A stretch of DNA of 64,000 bases, taken from assembly GCA_039933785.1 (NCBI GenBank), contig JBDTNL010000010.1, forward strand, positions 10,190-74,189. Direction: 5' to 3'. The stretch's first letter is position 1; each line of letters starts with the position of its first letter. The DNA comes from JBDTNL01 sp039933785 (lineage in GTDB: Bacteria; Acidobacteriota; Thermoanaerobaculia; Multivoradales; JAGPDF01). Made by a program: the position numbers and the translations under genes. The notes under the pieces are model-generated. The model ran no database searches. It was not told the origin of the DNA and saw nothing but the letters and a program-made list of their open reading frames with translations. Positions 25,396-34,430 of this stretch are shown here, piece after piece.

Positions 25396-25887
25396 TTGAG
25401 TCACGGCCACTCGCTGGGCAAGCGCCGCACCGCGCGAGAGATGGCGGTTCGCATGCTGTATCAGTGCGACCTCGGCGGCAGTGCGCTGCCGCAGGTGTTT
25501 TCGAACTTCGACCTGGGGGAGTTCCTCGCCGATCCGAAGGCCAAGGCAGCGGCCGATGCCGAGAGTCGCGGTCGCCGGGTCAAAGACGCCTTCGAGTACG
25601 CCCAGGATCTCGTGCGCGGCACCGTCGAGCACCGGGTCGAGATCGACGAACTCATTCGACAGCAGGCGGACAACTGGCGTCTCGAACGCATGCCGGCGGT
25701 GGATCGCAACATTCTTCGGCTGGCGGTTTTCGAGATGCTCTACGAGATCGAGGTTCCCAAGCTGGTGGTCGTCGACGAAGCGATCGAGTTGGCCAAGAAG
25801 TATGGGTCGGAGCATTCGGGGCGATTCGTCAACGGGTTGCTCGACGGATTGATCAAACGACACAAGTTCCCCGGGACGCTCAAGTGA
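25396..25887 (+). CDS. nusB: transcription antitermination factor NusB
   Basis: All-helical RNA-binding protein that acts with NusE (S10) in antitermination of rRNA operons. I choose the TTG at 25396 because GGTGGAG lies at 25381-25387 and the NusB fold starts right after it (KRRTAREMAVRMLYQCDL); this gives 163 residues. The open frame reaches back to 25249 in low-complexity sequence that overlaps ribH. The C-terminal blocks PAVDRNILRLAVFEML, KLVVVDEAIELAKKYGSEHSGRFVNGLLD are diagnostic (about residues 95-150). Its stop overlaps the next start (GTGA). Confidence 0.9.
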   Translation: MSHGHSLGKRRTAREMAVRMLYQCDLGGSALPQVFSNFDLGEFLADPKAKAAADAESRGRRVKDAFEYAQDLVRGTVEHRVEIDELIRQQADNWRLERMPAVDRNILRLAVFEMLYEIEVPKLVVVDEAIELAKKYGSEHSGRFVNGLLDGLIKRHKFPGTLK

Positions 25888-26921
25888 TCTCCCGCGTGAG
25901 TCGGGCATGCGTATGGGCTGCCTTGGCTTCCGGTTGGGTCGGGAGCTCTGGGCTGGCAGCTCAGGGCGTCGCTGTCGAAGGCAGCGACTCGGCTCGGCTT
26001 CTAGTGCCTCAGGGCGCGGTGGTCGAGCCGTACGCCAATGCGGGCTACCGGCTGACCGTGGTGGATGGTGAGGCGCGTGTCCGGACCGATCTACAGCCGC
26101 TCGAGAGTCGCGCGCCGTATGCCGCGCCGCGAGGTCTCGCCGGCAATGGAGGGGACCCGGTTCGCCGCCTTGCACTCACGCTGGTGAACCACGCCGATAC
26201 GCGCTACGACGCCGTCGGGCGCATTCTTGGCTGGGTCAGCCGCGAGATTCGCTACGAATTGGATCGCGGCGCCGCACAGACGCCGGTCGAGGTGCTGCAG
26301 CGCCACAGCGCCTACTGCACCGGCGTCGCGCGCCTCTCGGTCGCACTGCTCGGCGCAGCGGGCATCGAGGCGCGCGAAGTCGCGGGCTGGATCGCCGCCG
26401 ATACCGTCGGCGGGACGCCCTCGACGTACCACCGCTGGATCGAGGTCTGGTACCCGGATCGCGGTTGGGTGTTCAGCGATCCGCTGGTTAGCCACAACTG
26501 GGTACCGGCCAACTATCTGCGTCTGGCCAGCGATCAAGTCGAGCCCGGCGGCGAGGCGGGCGGGCTCCTGCTCGAGCGAATCGATGGCGTGACCGCCGTC
26601 GATCTGTACCCCGGCAGCGGACCTCGAATTCGCGCTCGCCGGAACGAGGCTCGCCAGCTTGCGGGCTCACTGCACGTGGAGGCCGAGGGTCGCAGGGGCG
26701 GCATCGCGGTTCTCGAGGGTGAGGGGTTTCGGCAGACCACCGTGCTGTCCTCGGGTGGGGGGACGTTCCTGGGTCTCGCGGCGGGTGAGTACTCCCTGCA
26801 CGTGGAGCTCCCCGGAGAGACGGTTCTCCTGCGCCGCGTACGCATGCGCGGGCGAGTGAAATCAGCGATCTTCTTTCCGCCGTTAGCGCTCGGGATGGGT
26901 GTGGAGGGGCAGTCGAGATGA
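25884..26921 (+). CDS. secreted transglutaminase-like cysteine protease fold protein
   Basis: A 345-residue protein starting at a GTG that overlaps the nusB stop. The N-terminus (ACVWAALASGWVGSSGLAAQG) is a likely signal peptide. The transglutaminase-like triad is present: Cys in HSAYCTGVARLSVALLGAAG (about residue 150), His in STYHRWIEVWYPDRGW (about residue 181), and Asp in FSDP (about residue 196). The C-terminal 130 residues look like beta sandwich sequence (GTFLGLAAGEYSLHVELPGETVLLRRV), possibly a carboxypeptidase-regulatory-like domain. Probably a periplasmic peptide- or protein-modifying enzyme; the substrate is unknown. It is coupled to nusB and leuS without obvious functional logic. 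Confidence 0.78.
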   Translation: MISRVSRACVWAALASGWVGSSGLAAQGVAVEGSDSARLLVPQGAVVEPYANAGYRLTVVDGEARVRTDLQPLESRAPYAAPRGLAGNGGDPVRRLALTLVNHADTRYDAVGRILGWVSREIRYELDRGAAQTPVEVLQRHSAYCTGVARLSVALLGAAGIEAREVAGWIAADTVGGTPSTYHRWIEVWYPDRGWVFSDPLVSHNWVPANYLRLASDQVEPGGEAGGLLLERIDGVTAVDLYPGSGPRIRARRNEARQLAGSLHVEAEGRRGGIAVLEGEGFRQTTVLSSGGGTFLGLAAGEYSLHVELPGETVLLRRVRMRGRVKSAIFFPPLALGMGVEGQSR

Positions 26922-29386
26922 GTCGGTACGAGCACAAGTCGATCGAGGCGAAGTGGCAGGACCGCTGGGAGAAACAGCACGCTGCCGAGGTCGATCTGCG
27001 GGACTCGAAGAACAAGACGTACATGCTGATGATGTTCCCGTATCCGTCGGGCGACCGCCTGCACGTGGGACACGGCCGAAACTACATTCTCGGCGATGCG
27101 CTCTACCGCTTCCTGCGCATGCATGGCAGGCGGGCGCTGAATCCCATGGGTTGGGATGCCTTCGGGTTGCCGGCGGAGAACGCTGCGATCCAGCGCGGCG
27201 TCCATCCTCGCGATTGGACGCTGGACAACATCAAGGTGATGAAGCAGCAGTTCAAGCGCTGGGGCATCCTCTACGACTGGTCGAAGGAAGTGACCTCCTG
27301 CCTGCCGGACTATTACCGCTGGAACCAGTGGTTGTTCCTGCGCATGCTCGAGAAGGGCCTGGCCTACAAGAAGAAGGCGCCGGTGAATTGGTGCCCGAGC
27401 TGTCAGACCGTCCTCGCCAACGAGCAAGTGGTCGACGGTCACTGCGAGCGCTGCGGCACGGCCGTCGTGCAGCGCGACCTCGAGCAGTGGTTCTACCGCA
27501 TCACCGAGTACGCCGATCGCCTGCTCGCCGGACTCGACACCCTGCCCGGCTGGTCGGAGAGGGTCAAGGTGATGCAGCGCAATTGGATCGGACGCTCCGA
27601 GGGCGCCGAGCTGGTGTTCACGATTCCGGCGCTCGGTGAGTCGTTGACGGTGTTCACCACCCGGCCCGACACCGTCCACGGTGCGACGTTTCTCGTCCTC
27701 GCGCCCGAGCACGCGTTGGCGGCGCGGCTGATCGCCGGCAGGACGGATCGCGCGGAGATCGAGGTCTGGATCGAGACCGTGCGCAACACGCCGCGGATCC
27801 AGCGCGAAGGCGTCGATGCGGCCAAGGAAGGACGCGACACCGGTACCGTGGCGATCAACCCGGCGACTGGCGAGGCGATTCCCATCTGGCTCGCGAACTA
27901 CGTCTTGCCGGACTACGGTAGCGGCGCCATCATGGCGGTGCCGGCGCATGACCAGCGCGATCTGAGCTTCGCCCGCCAGGAGTCTCTACCGGTGCGCCTG
28001 GTCTACCACCCGACTGAGGGCGAAGTCGACCCTGCGACGATGAGGGAGCCGATCCTCCACGCCGGTGTGATCCGCGGCACGGGAGAGTTCGACGGTGCCG
28101 TTCCCGGCCCGGAGACCATCCGCCGTTTCATCGACTGGGCCGAGAAGAAGGGTTGCGGACGCGGGAAAGTGAACTACCGGTTGCGCGACTGGCTGATTTC
28201 GCGCCAGCGTTATTGGGGCACGCCAATTCCGATCGTGTATTGCACAGCCTGCGGCACTGTGCCGGTGCCGGAGAAGGATTTGCCGGTAACGCTGCCCTAC
28301 GAGGTCGAGTTCACCGGTAAGCAGGGCAATCCGCTGACCCGCTCCGAGCCCTTCGTGAACGTCGCTTGTCCGCGCTGCGGCAAGCCCGCGAAGCGCGAGA
28401 CCGACACCATGGACACTTTCGTCGACAGCTCCTGGTACTACCTGCGCTATGTCTCGGCGAAGGACGACCAGCGGATGTTCGACACCGACACCGCCAATCG
28501 TTGGTTGCCCGTGGACCAGTACATCGGCGGCATCGAGCACGCCATCTTGCACCTGCTCTACGCGCGGTTCATTTGCCGGGTGCTGCACGACTTCGGCATG
28601 GTGGGCTTCGAGGAGCCATTCTCCAATCTGTTCAACCAGGGCATGATCACCCGGTTTTCCGAGTCGAGCGGCCGGGTGGAGAAGATGTCGAAGTCGCGCG
28701 GCAACGCGGTCTCGCCGGATCCGCTGATCGAGGAGATGGGCGCCGACACCGAGCGCGTTTACACGCTGTTCCTCGGACCGCCCGAGGACGAGGTGGAGTG
28801 GAACGACGAGGCAGTCTCCGGGGCTTACCGCTTTCTCTCGCGCCTGTGGCGTGCAGCCTTGCGCCTCGAGGAGGCTCCGCCCACGGCGCCGTCCGACGAA
28901 GCCTTGGAGCGCCTACGGCACTCGACCATCCAAAGGGTGAGTCGGGATCTCGAGCGCTTCAAGTTCAATACCGCGGTGGCCGCCTTGATGGAGCTGCTGA
29001 ACGGGCTGACCCGAGCGCTCGAGGAGCGCACGGCCTCGAAGATCTGCTGTCAGCAGTGCTTCGACACCCTGCTCCAATTGCTCCATCCGATCGCGCCGCA
29101 CATCACGGAGGAGCTCTGGGAGCAGCGCGGGCACGAGGGCAGTCTGCTCGATAGCGTCTGGCCGGAGTGGGATCCGGCGAGGGTGAAAAGCGATCGAGTC
29201 ACCCTGGTGGTCCAGGTGGACGGTAAGCTGCGGGATCGCGTCGAGGTCGACGCCGATGCCAGCGAGGCCGAGGCGCGCGCCGCCGCGCTCGCGAGCGCCA
29301 AGGTTCAGGAACACCTGGCAGGGCGAGCGATCGTCAAGGCGATCGTGGTGCCGGGCCGTCTCGTCAACGTGGTCACTGGGAGGTGA
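26918..29386 (+). CDS. leuS: leucyl-tRNA synthetase
   Basis: Class I aminoacyl-tRNA synthetase that charges tRNA-Leu; two such tRNAs are in this window. It has 822 residues. The HIGH motif appears as YPSGDRLHVGHGRNYILGD (about residues 43-58), the editing domain contains the threonine-rich TTRPDTVHGATF (about residues 247-258), and the KMSKS loop is KMSKSRGNAVSPDP (about residue 590). A zinc-type cysteine set (CPSCQTVLANEQVVDGHCERCG) is present near residue 165. The anticodon-binding helical domain and the C-terminal domain follow. It overlaps the upstream gene by four bases. Confidence 0.97.
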   Translation: MSRYEHKSIEAKWQDRWEKQHAAEVDLRDSKNKTYMLMMFPYPSGDRLHVGHGRNYILGDALYRFLRMHGRRALNPMGWDAFGLPAENAAIQRGVHPRDWTLDNIKVMKQQFKRWGILYDWSKEVTSCLPDYYRWNQWLFLRMLEKGLAYKKKAPVNWCPSCQTVLANEQVVDGHCERCGTAVVQRDLEQWFYRITEYADRLLAGLDTLPGWSERVKVMQRNWIGRSEGAELVFTIPALGESLTVFTTRPDTVHGATFLVLAPEHALAARLIAGRTDRAEIEVWIETVRNTPRIQREGVDAAKEGRDTGTVAINPATGEAIPIWLANYVLPDYGSGAIMAVPAHDQRDLSFARQESLPVRLVYHPTEGEVDPATMREPILHAGVIRGTGEFDGAVPGPETIRRFIDWAEKKGCGRGKVNYRLRDWLISRQRYWGTPIPIVYCTACGTVPVPEKDLPVTLPYEVEFTGKQGNPLTRSEPFVNVACPRCGKPAKRETDTMDTFVDSSWYYLRYVSAKDDQRMFDTDTANRWLPVDQYIGGIEHAILHLLYARFICRVLHDFGMVGFEEPFSNLFNQGMITRFSESSGRVEKMSKSRGNAVSPDPLIEEMGADTERVYTLFLGPPEDEVEWNDEAVSGAYRFLSRLWRAALRLEEAPPTAPSDEALERLRHSTIQRVSRDLERFKFNTAVAALMELLNGLTRALEERTASKICCQQCFDTLLQLLHPIAPHITEELWEQRGHEGSLLDSVWPEWDPARVKSDRVTLVVQVDGKLRDRVEVDADASEAEARAAALASAKVQEHLAGRAIVKAIVVPGRLVNVVTGR

Positions 29387-29390
29387 GAGT

Positions 29391-29921
29391 GTGACGTATC
29401 GCCCTACGAAGCTCATCGCGCCGCTGTTCGTTGCGGCAGCTCTGGCTCTGACTTCCTGCGGCTACAACCTGGTTGGCCGGGGGAGCACGGTGCCGGCGGA
29501 TATCCATTCCGTGTTCGTGAAGGCCCTGGAAAACAAGACCCAGCGCCAGCAGGTCGACCAGATCCTTACCCAGGCGGTGGCGAAGGAGTTGGTCACCCGC
29601 AAGCGCTTCAACGTGGTCAACGAGGAGTCATCGGCGGACGCTGAAATCAGCGGCTCCGTTGTCGGGTTCTCGGTCACTCCGGTGACCCTGGACAAGGACG
29701 GTCGTGCGACCCAATACGAGGTCTCGATCACCACGCAGGTGAAGTTCCGCCGTCTCAAGGACGACACCGTGCTGTGGAGCAACGAGCGGTACAACTTCCG
29801 CGCCAGCTACGACGTGCCGGTGACGAACGCGAGCTACATCGACCGCGAGGGCTTGGCGATCGAAGAGGTGGCCCCGCAGTTCGCGCAGACCATGGTCAGC
29901 GATCTGCTCGAAGGGTTCTGA
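29391..29921 (+). CDS. lptE: LPS-assembly lipoprotein LptE-like
   Basis: Outer-membrane lipoprotein that would plug the LptD barrel during LPS insertion. The GTG at 29391 follows a strong GGAGGTGA (29379-29386) and gives 176 residues. A lipoprotein signal with lipobox LTSC (LALTSCGYNLVGRGS) is clear; CGYxL after the lipidated Cys is typical of LptE. The rest (residues 25-176) is an alternating beta pattern with FVKALENKTQRQQVDQILTQAVAKEL, which fits the LptE fold. The location after leuS matches the conserved leuS-lptE order of Gram-negatives. LptD is not in the window. Confidence 0.88.
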   Translation: MTYRPTKLIAPLFVAAALALTSCGYNLVGRGSTVPADIHSVFVKALENKTQRQQVDQILTQAVAKELVTRKRFNVVNEESSADAEISGSVVGFSVTPVTLDKDGRATQYEVSITTQVKFRRLKDDTVLWSNERYNFRASYDVPVTNASYIDREGLAIEEVAPQFAQTMVSDLLEGF

Positions 29922-29929
29922 CCGGAACG

Positions 29930-29954
29930 AAAAAGCCCCCGGTCGCCCGGGGGC
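29930..29954 (-). terminator. rho-independent terminator of rpsT
   Basis: On the minus strand an 8-bp GC stem (29947-29954 with 29935-29942) with a four-base loop is followed by five T residues (complement of 29930-29934). It lies about 40 bases after the rpsT stop. On the plus strand no T-run follows, so it works mainly for rpsT, although the hairpin may also protect the lptE transcript end. Confidence 0.85.
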
Positions 29955-29994
29955 CTTGAGGAAGACTGCGAACCAACGGCGCCAGCCGCGGAGC

Positions 29995-30261
29995 TCAGCC
30001 CTTGAGGGCGTTCACGGCCTTGGTCAGGCGAGACTTGGTGCGGGCTGCGGCGTTGCGATGAATGATGCCCTTCTGAGCGGACGAATCGACCACCTTGACC
30101 GTGCCCGGGAGCAGCGCGGAAGCCGACGTACCGTCACCCGACTCGACTGCTTTGCGCAGGCGCTTGACCGCAGTACGCATGGTGGAGACGTGATCGCGAT
30201 TGCGGTCACGGCGCTTCAGCGCCTGACGCGCGCGCTTGTCTGCAGACTTCGTGTTAGCCAT
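29995..30261 (-). CDS. rpsT: 30S ribosomal protein S20
   Basis: Small basic 88-residue ribosomal protein of the 30S subunit body. The start ATG at 30261 begins MANTKSADKRARQALKRRDR, and HRNAAARTKSRLTKAVNAL ends it; both are diagnostic for S20, and the length is standard. The frame stays open further upstream, but that part is a shadow of cpoB. It lies 110 bases downstream of the tol-pal operon on the same strand and ends at a strong terminator. Confidence 0.96.
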   Translation of the reverse strand: MANTKSADKRARQALKRRDRNRDHVSTMRTAVKRLRKAVESGDGTSASALLPGTVKVVDSSAQKGIIHRNAAARTKSRLTKAVNALKG

Positions 30262-30371
30262 GGACTCTGAACCTCTGGGTTGTTGGCGCTTGAACTGAGA
30301 CGCTTGGATTGAGCTAAGAGCCGCGAAACACACGGCTTTGGAGCGTATCGTACCACAGATCAGGCCGCCGA

Positions 30372-31163
30372 TCAGGTCCCTAGCGACTTCAGGCGCTGGC
30401 GCGCGAGGTTGGCCTCGTCGCTGCTCGGATAGTCCTTGATCACCTTCTGCAGGAACGAGATACCCTGGGATCGCTGGCCGGTCTCCAAGGTCGCATAGGC
30501 CCGTTTCAACAGAACGCTGGCGGTCTTGTCGCTGCGCGGAAATCGAGCGAGGACGCTGTCGAACTCCTTGATCGCCGCGCTGTACTTGCTCTGGCTGAAA
30601 TAACACTCGCCGATCCAGTACGCGGCGTTGTCCGCCAGATCCGTTTCCGGAAACTCTTTCAGATACTGCTCGAAACCGAGCACCGCCAGGTCGTAGTTCT
30701 TGCGCAGATAGTCGGAATAGGCCGCCTGATAGACCGCCTGGGGATCGCTCGTCGGCGCCGTCGTTCCGGTCGAGTCCGTCGGTGCGGTAGCCGCGCGGGC
30801 CGCCTGGCCGACGGCGATCTGCTGCGACAGTTGAGCCAGCCGGTAGTTGGTGTCCTCGAGCTTCGCTTGCAGCTGATCGATCTGGGTCGACAGGCTGCCG
30901 AGCTTGACCTGCATGTCGGCTTCCTGCTTGAGGAGGGACTGCATCTGGCTCGAGAACGCCGCCTGCAATTGCGCCAGTTCGTCCTTGCTCGATCCTTGTT
31001 GCTGGACTTGCAGGACTTGCCGCTGCACGTCAGCGACCTGTGAATGAATGCCCTCGATGTCGCTTCCCGAAACGCAGCCGGTCAGTCCGGCCAGCCCCAC
31101 CGCGAGCGCGAGGCCCGCGGCGGGGTGGTGGAACTTGAACGAGATCGATGCCGCCGTTCTCAT
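30372..31163 (-). CDS. cpoB: Tol-Pal accessory protein CpoB/YbgF
   Basis: Periplasmic coordinator between cell-wall synthesis and the Tol-Pal system. The 263 residues contain a lipoprotein-type signal (GLAGLTGCVSGS, lipobox LTGC), a Gln/Leu-rich coiled coil (about residues 38-125), a Thr-rich linker, and a C-terminal TPR domain (about residues 140-263) with AYSDYLRKNYDLAVLGFEQYLKEFP and ADNAAYWIGECYFSQSKYSAA. E. coli CpoB has no lipid anchor, so the lipobox is a difference. It overlaps pal by four bases and is the last tol gene. Confidence 0.92.
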   Translation of the reverse strand: MRTAASISFKFHHPAAGLALAVGLAGLTGCVSGSDIEGIHSQVADVQRQVLQVQQQGSSKDELAQLQAAFSSQMQSLLKQEADMQVKLGSLSTQIDQLQAKLEDTNYRLAQLSQQIAVGQAARAATAPTDSTGTTAPTSDPQAVYQAAYSDYLRKNYDLAVLGFEQYLKEFPETDLADNAAYWIGECYFSQSKYSAAIKEFDSVLARFPRSDKTASVLLKRAYATLETGQRSQGISFLQKVIKDYPSSDEANLARQRLKSLGT

Positions 31164-31741
31164 CCGGCGTTGGCCCGTCCGGTGATCATGAAGTGCGCGC
31201 GACGGTTCTGCGAGAAGCAGCTCTCGTCGTGCTCGGTGCAGAACGGACGCTCTTCACCGTAGCTGATGGTCTTCAAGCGGCCGGTGTTGACGCCCAAGGA
31301 CTGGAGGTAGTCACGCGCGGCCCCCGCCCGGCGATCACCGAGGGCGAGGTTGTACTCGTTCGTGCCGCGCTCGTCGCAGTGGCCCTCGAGGGCGACCAGG
31401 AACTGCGGGTTGGCATTCAGCCACTGCGCGTTCTTCGCCAGGCGCTCGCGGGCTTCCGGCTTGAGCTCCGCACGGTCGTAGTCGAAGAACACGTCGCCCA
31501 CCAGGCCCTGTGCTTGAACGTACGTGTTTACGTTCTGCAGGTCACCGGCCAACGGATCGGGAGTTTTGTCGGCCACTGGCTTCGAGGTCGCCGGAGCCGT
31601 GATGTCGGTGGGCTGAGGCGCCACCGTGGTGGTCTTGGTCGTCATGTCCTCGGCGTTCGTCTTCGGCGGCTTCTTGGGGCATGCCATCAACAGCGCCGAG
31701 AGCGCTACGATGCCAAGAGATGCGAGGAGTCTGCGATTCAT
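31160..31741 (-). CDS. pal: peptidoglycan-associated lipoprotein Pal
   Basis: Outer-membrane lipoprotein that ties the membrane to peptidoglycan through its OmpA-like domain. The ATG at 31741 has AAGGAG at 31747-31752, followed by a lipoprotein signal (GIVALSALLMACPKK, lipobox LMAC). A Thr/Pro-rich linker follows, then the OmpA domain (about residues 80-193) with VFFDYDRAELKPEARERLA, LEGHCDERGTNEYNLALGDRRA and ISYGEERPFC. The two peptidoglycan-binding residues Asp and Arg are kept in these blocks. It has 193 residues. Confidence 0.96.
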   Translation of the reverse strand: MNRRLLASLGIVALSALLMACPKKPPKTNAEDMTTKTTTVAPQPTDITAPATSKPVADKTPDPLAGDLQNVNTYVQAQGLVGDVFFDYDRAELKPEARERLAKNAQWLNANPQFLVALEGHCDERGTNEYNLALGDRRAGAARDYLQSLGVNTGRLKTISYGEERPFCTEHDESCFSQNRRAHFMITGRANAG

Positions 31742-31802
31742 TGCGTCTCCTTTCGATGCGACGTAGTGGACCATTGACCTACTGTAGCAAATCAATCGGT
31801 CG

Positions 31803-33179
31803 TCAGTTGGGCGGATAAGCCGACCAATCCGGCCCCATGTTGTTCGAACCCTGCGTCAGGGCTCGCGGACCGGTGCCGTCGGCGCCGATGGTCCAGATCT
31901 GCCGGCTCCCGCCGGCGCTCGATTCGTAGACGATCCGCCGCCCGTCGGGAGAGAAGGACGGGGCTTCCTTGCTCCCTGGCCCAGAGGTGATCTCGCGGCT
32001 CTGCAGCGACACCACATCGGTGATCGCGAGCTCGAACGAGTTCCCATGGCGGGTCGCGTATGCGATGGCGGTGCCGTCCGGGCGCCAGGCGGCACCGTCG
32101 TTGTATTCGCCTTCGAAGGTGATCCGGCGGACGTTGGTGCCCTCGGCATCCATGATGTAGATGTGGGGATTGCCGGACCGGTTCGAAGTGAACGCAATCT
32201 CCCTGCCGCTCGGGCTCCAAGACGGATTCGCGTCGATGCCAGGCGAGTGGGTGAGCTGCCGCATGTTCTTGCCATCCGCATCGGCGGCGAAGATCTCCGT
32301 GTTGCCCGACAGCGAGCGCGCGAAGGCGATCTGCTTGCCGTCGGAGGAAAACGACGGGGAAATGTTGAGCGGTCCGTCGGCGACCAAGGCGCGCTTGGCG
32401 CCGCTCGCAATGTCGACCAGGTAGATCGATGGACCGCCGTCGAAGAAGGACACGTAGGCGATCTGGTCGCCCTTGGGAGACCAGGTCGGCGACATCGAGA
32501 TCGACTTGTGGGCCGTGATCCGCCGCTGGTTCTTGCCGTCGGCGTCCATCAGGTAAATCTCCTTGGCACCGTCGCGATCGGAGTAGAAGGCGATGCTGGT
32601 AAGCGCCACGCCGCGCTTGCCCGTGAAGTAGAGGACGATCTCGTCGGCGAAGGTATGCGCCATTCGCCGGGCCACGCTGTATTCGCCTCGATACCGCTTG
32701 CCCAGGATCGACTGACCGCTCTTCAGATCCTGGATGCGGCCCTCGAGGACCAGCTTGCCTTCCTCTTCCTTAAATTCTCCCACCAGCAGGACTTCGTTGC
32801 CGAGCGAAGCGTACTGTTCATAGTCCTTGGTTGCGTCTCCACTCAAGGTCAGCGACCCGAGCTCCGCCGGACCCTGGATCGCGAAAATCCGCGAGGCATC
32901 CAGATCGTCGCGCAGCGCCTGCTCGAGCTCCTGGGCCGCGGCTGAAGCTCCCGCAGTGAGGGTGGCGCCGCCGGAGAGGGCCGGGAAGGCGAGCTTCAGC
33001 AGTGGCCGCTGATTGCCATTCAGGATCAGGACGAGGTCCTGCTTGGGCGCGGTCGCCGCAGCGGGGGGCGCGCTCGGTGTTTGCGTGGGCGTGGGAGCAG
33101 GCGCCGGTTGGGTCTGAGCGCCGATCGGCAAAGCCGCGAAGGCGGCAACGAGAAGCAGGGGAGCCAGGTGTCGATTCAT
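31803..33179 (-). CDS. tolB: Tol-Pal system beta-propeller protein TolB
   Basis: Periplasmic six-bladed propeller that binds Pal and TolA. It has 458 residues with a signal peptide (LLVAAFAALPIGAQTQP), a Pro/Ala-rich linker, an N-terminal alpha/beta domain (about residues 45-190), then repeated blades such as YLMDADGKNQRRITAHKSISMSPTWSPKGDQIAYVS, FAADADGKNMRQLTHSPGIDANPSWSPSGREIAFTS (shown as broken repeats of D-x-x-x-x-R-x-L and SPxGxxIAFxS). The Pro-rich N-terminal linker is longer than in E. coli TolB. Confidence 0.95.
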   Translation of the reverse strand: MNRHLAPLLLVAAFAALPIGAQTQPAPAPTPTQTPSAPPAAATAPKQDLVLILNGNQRPLLKLAFPALSGGATLTAGASAAAQELEQALRDDLDASRIFAIQGPAELGSLTLSGDATKDYEQYASLGNEVLLVGEFKEEEGKLVLEGRIQDLKSGQSILGKRYRGEYSVARRMAHTFADEIVLYFTGKRGVALTSIAFYSDRDGAKEIYLMDADGKNQRRITAHKSISMSPTWSPKGDQIAYVSFFDGGPSIYLVDIASGAKRALVADGPLNISPSFSSDGKQIAFARSLSGNTEIFAADADGKNMRQLTHSPGIDANPSWSPSGREIAFTSNRSGNPHIYIMDAEGTNVRRITFEGEYNDGAAWRPDGTAIAYATRHGNSFELAITDVVSLQSREITSGPGSKEAPSFSPDGRRIVYESSAGGSRQIWTIGADGTGPRALTQGSNNMGPDWSAYPPN

Positions 33180-33204
33180 TTCGATTCCATTCTGGAGAAG
33201 AGAT

Positions 33205-33963
33205 TCAGCGCACGATCAGACTGACACCGAGCGTCGATTGCTTGTAGCCGCTGGGCAAGGGCGGTAGTGGAGAGGCGGACTGCACGGCGCGCAATGCGGC
33301 AAGATCGAATGAGCTGTAGCCCGAGGACTGGACTATGCGCACGTCGCGGATCTCTCCGTTGCGTCCGACCTCGAAATGCACCGAGGCCTCGATGCCGCCG
33401 CCGAGGGGCGGGCGCACCCACTGATCTCGGATCAGCGACAGCATCTGGTCGAGGTAGTAGCTGTAGGTGAAGTCGGGGTTGTCGAGGGCGACAGCCGAGC
33501 CGAAGGCGCTGGTGCCGGCCGCAGACGCGGTTGGTGCGCCGAGCTTGCCGGGTTCCTCGGGGGAGGCGGTTTCCGGGACCTTCTCTGGCTTCGCGGCCTC
33601 GACCGCGTGGGGCGGCGTCGGCGTCGATTTTTCCGGTTTCGCGGGTACCGGTTTCTTGGCCGGCTCCGGCATCACCGGGGCGGGCTCGGGCTTCTCGGGC
33701 TCGGGGGGAGCAACCGGTGACTTGACGACCGGCTTCGAGGGCGCCTGGGGCGCCGGTTTCTGCACCCCGAGGGCTTGCGCCGGGATGATCTGCACGGCCA
33801 CGAACTCGAGCGGCGCGGTGCGTTGCGCGGCGAGGCGAGGCGCGAGGAAGATGGCCGCCAGGACGCAGGCGTGGAAGGCCGCTGCCCAGAATACGCTGGG
33901 GGCGCGCGCGAAGGGGCGGCTCCGACGCCGCTCCTCGAGCAAATCGTCGATCCGTTCCCTCAC
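33205..33963 (-). CDS. tolA: TolA/TonB-like energy-transducing protein
   Basis: Inner-membrane protein that carries proton-motive-force energy from TolQ-TolR to the outer membrane. It has 252 residues: one N-terminal helix (VFWAAAFHACVLAAIFL, about residues 24-40, with the conserved His facing TolQ), a Pro/Lys/Glu-rich spacer (about residues 65-140), and a TonB-type C-terminal domain (EVGRNGEIRDVRIVQSSGYSSFDLAALRAV, about residues 190-225). The proline-rich spacer is TonB-like and much shorter than the helical spacer of E. coli TolA; its place between tolR and tolB argues for TolA function. Confidence 0.87.
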   Translation of the reverse strand: MRERIDDLLEERRRSRPFARAPSVFWAAAFHACVLAAIFLAPRLAAQRTAPLEFVAVQIIPAQALGVQKPAPQAPSKPVVKSPVAPPEPEKPEPAPVMPEPAKKPVPAKPEKSTPTPPHAVEAAKPEKVPETASPEEPGKLGAPTASAAGTSAFGSAVALDNPDFTYSYYLDQMLSLIRDQWVRPPLGGGIEASVHFEVGRNGEIRDVRIVQSSGYSSFDLAALRAVQSASPLPPLPSGYKQSTLGVSLIVR

Positions 33964-34401
33964 TCAGCTCCCCGAGGGCTTGGTAGTCGGTTTCTCGGTC
34001 ACCATGCCCACGCGCTGGATCCCGCCCTGATGGAGCAGATCCAGGACCTCCATCACCCGGCCGTAGGGGACGTCGCGATCGCCCTTGAGGTAGACCGACT
34101 GGTCGGCTCGGCCCTTGAGCATGGGCGTCAAGCGCGCGACGAGTTGGGTCGGGTGGACTGGAGTGTCGCGAATGAACACCATGCCGTCGCGGCGAATGGA
34201 GAGCACCAGTGGATCGTCGGCTCGCTGCGGGAGGGTCTCGGCGCTCGCCTTGGGCAGGGCGACCTCGATGCCCTGATGGAGCATCGGCGCAGTGACCATG
34301 AAGATGATGAGGAGCACGAGCATGACGTCGACCAAGGGGGTGACGTTGATGTCGCCCAACAGGTTGTCGTCTGTGTTGTCGGAGCCGTATTGGAACGCCA
34401 T
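33964..34401 (-). CDS. tolR: TolR/ExbD-type biopolymer transport protein
   Basis: Partner of TolQ in the proton-driven motor. It has 145 residues with one N-terminal transmembrane helix (NVTPLVDVMLVLLIIFMVTAP, about residues 19-39) that carries the proton-accepting Asp, and a periplasmic dimer domain. It starts 29 bases after the tolQ stop and its stop abuts the tolA start. Confidence 0.95.
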   Translation of the reverse strand: MAFQYGSDNTDDNLLGDINVTPLVDVMLVLLIIFMVTAPMLHQGIEVALPKASAETLPQRADDPLVLSIRRDGMVFIRDTPVHPTQLVARLTPMLKGRADQSVYLKGDRDVPYGRVMEVLDLLHQGGIQRVGMVTEKPTTKPSGS

Positions 34402-34430
34402 GGTCTCTGGTAAGACTTAGACCCGCGAGC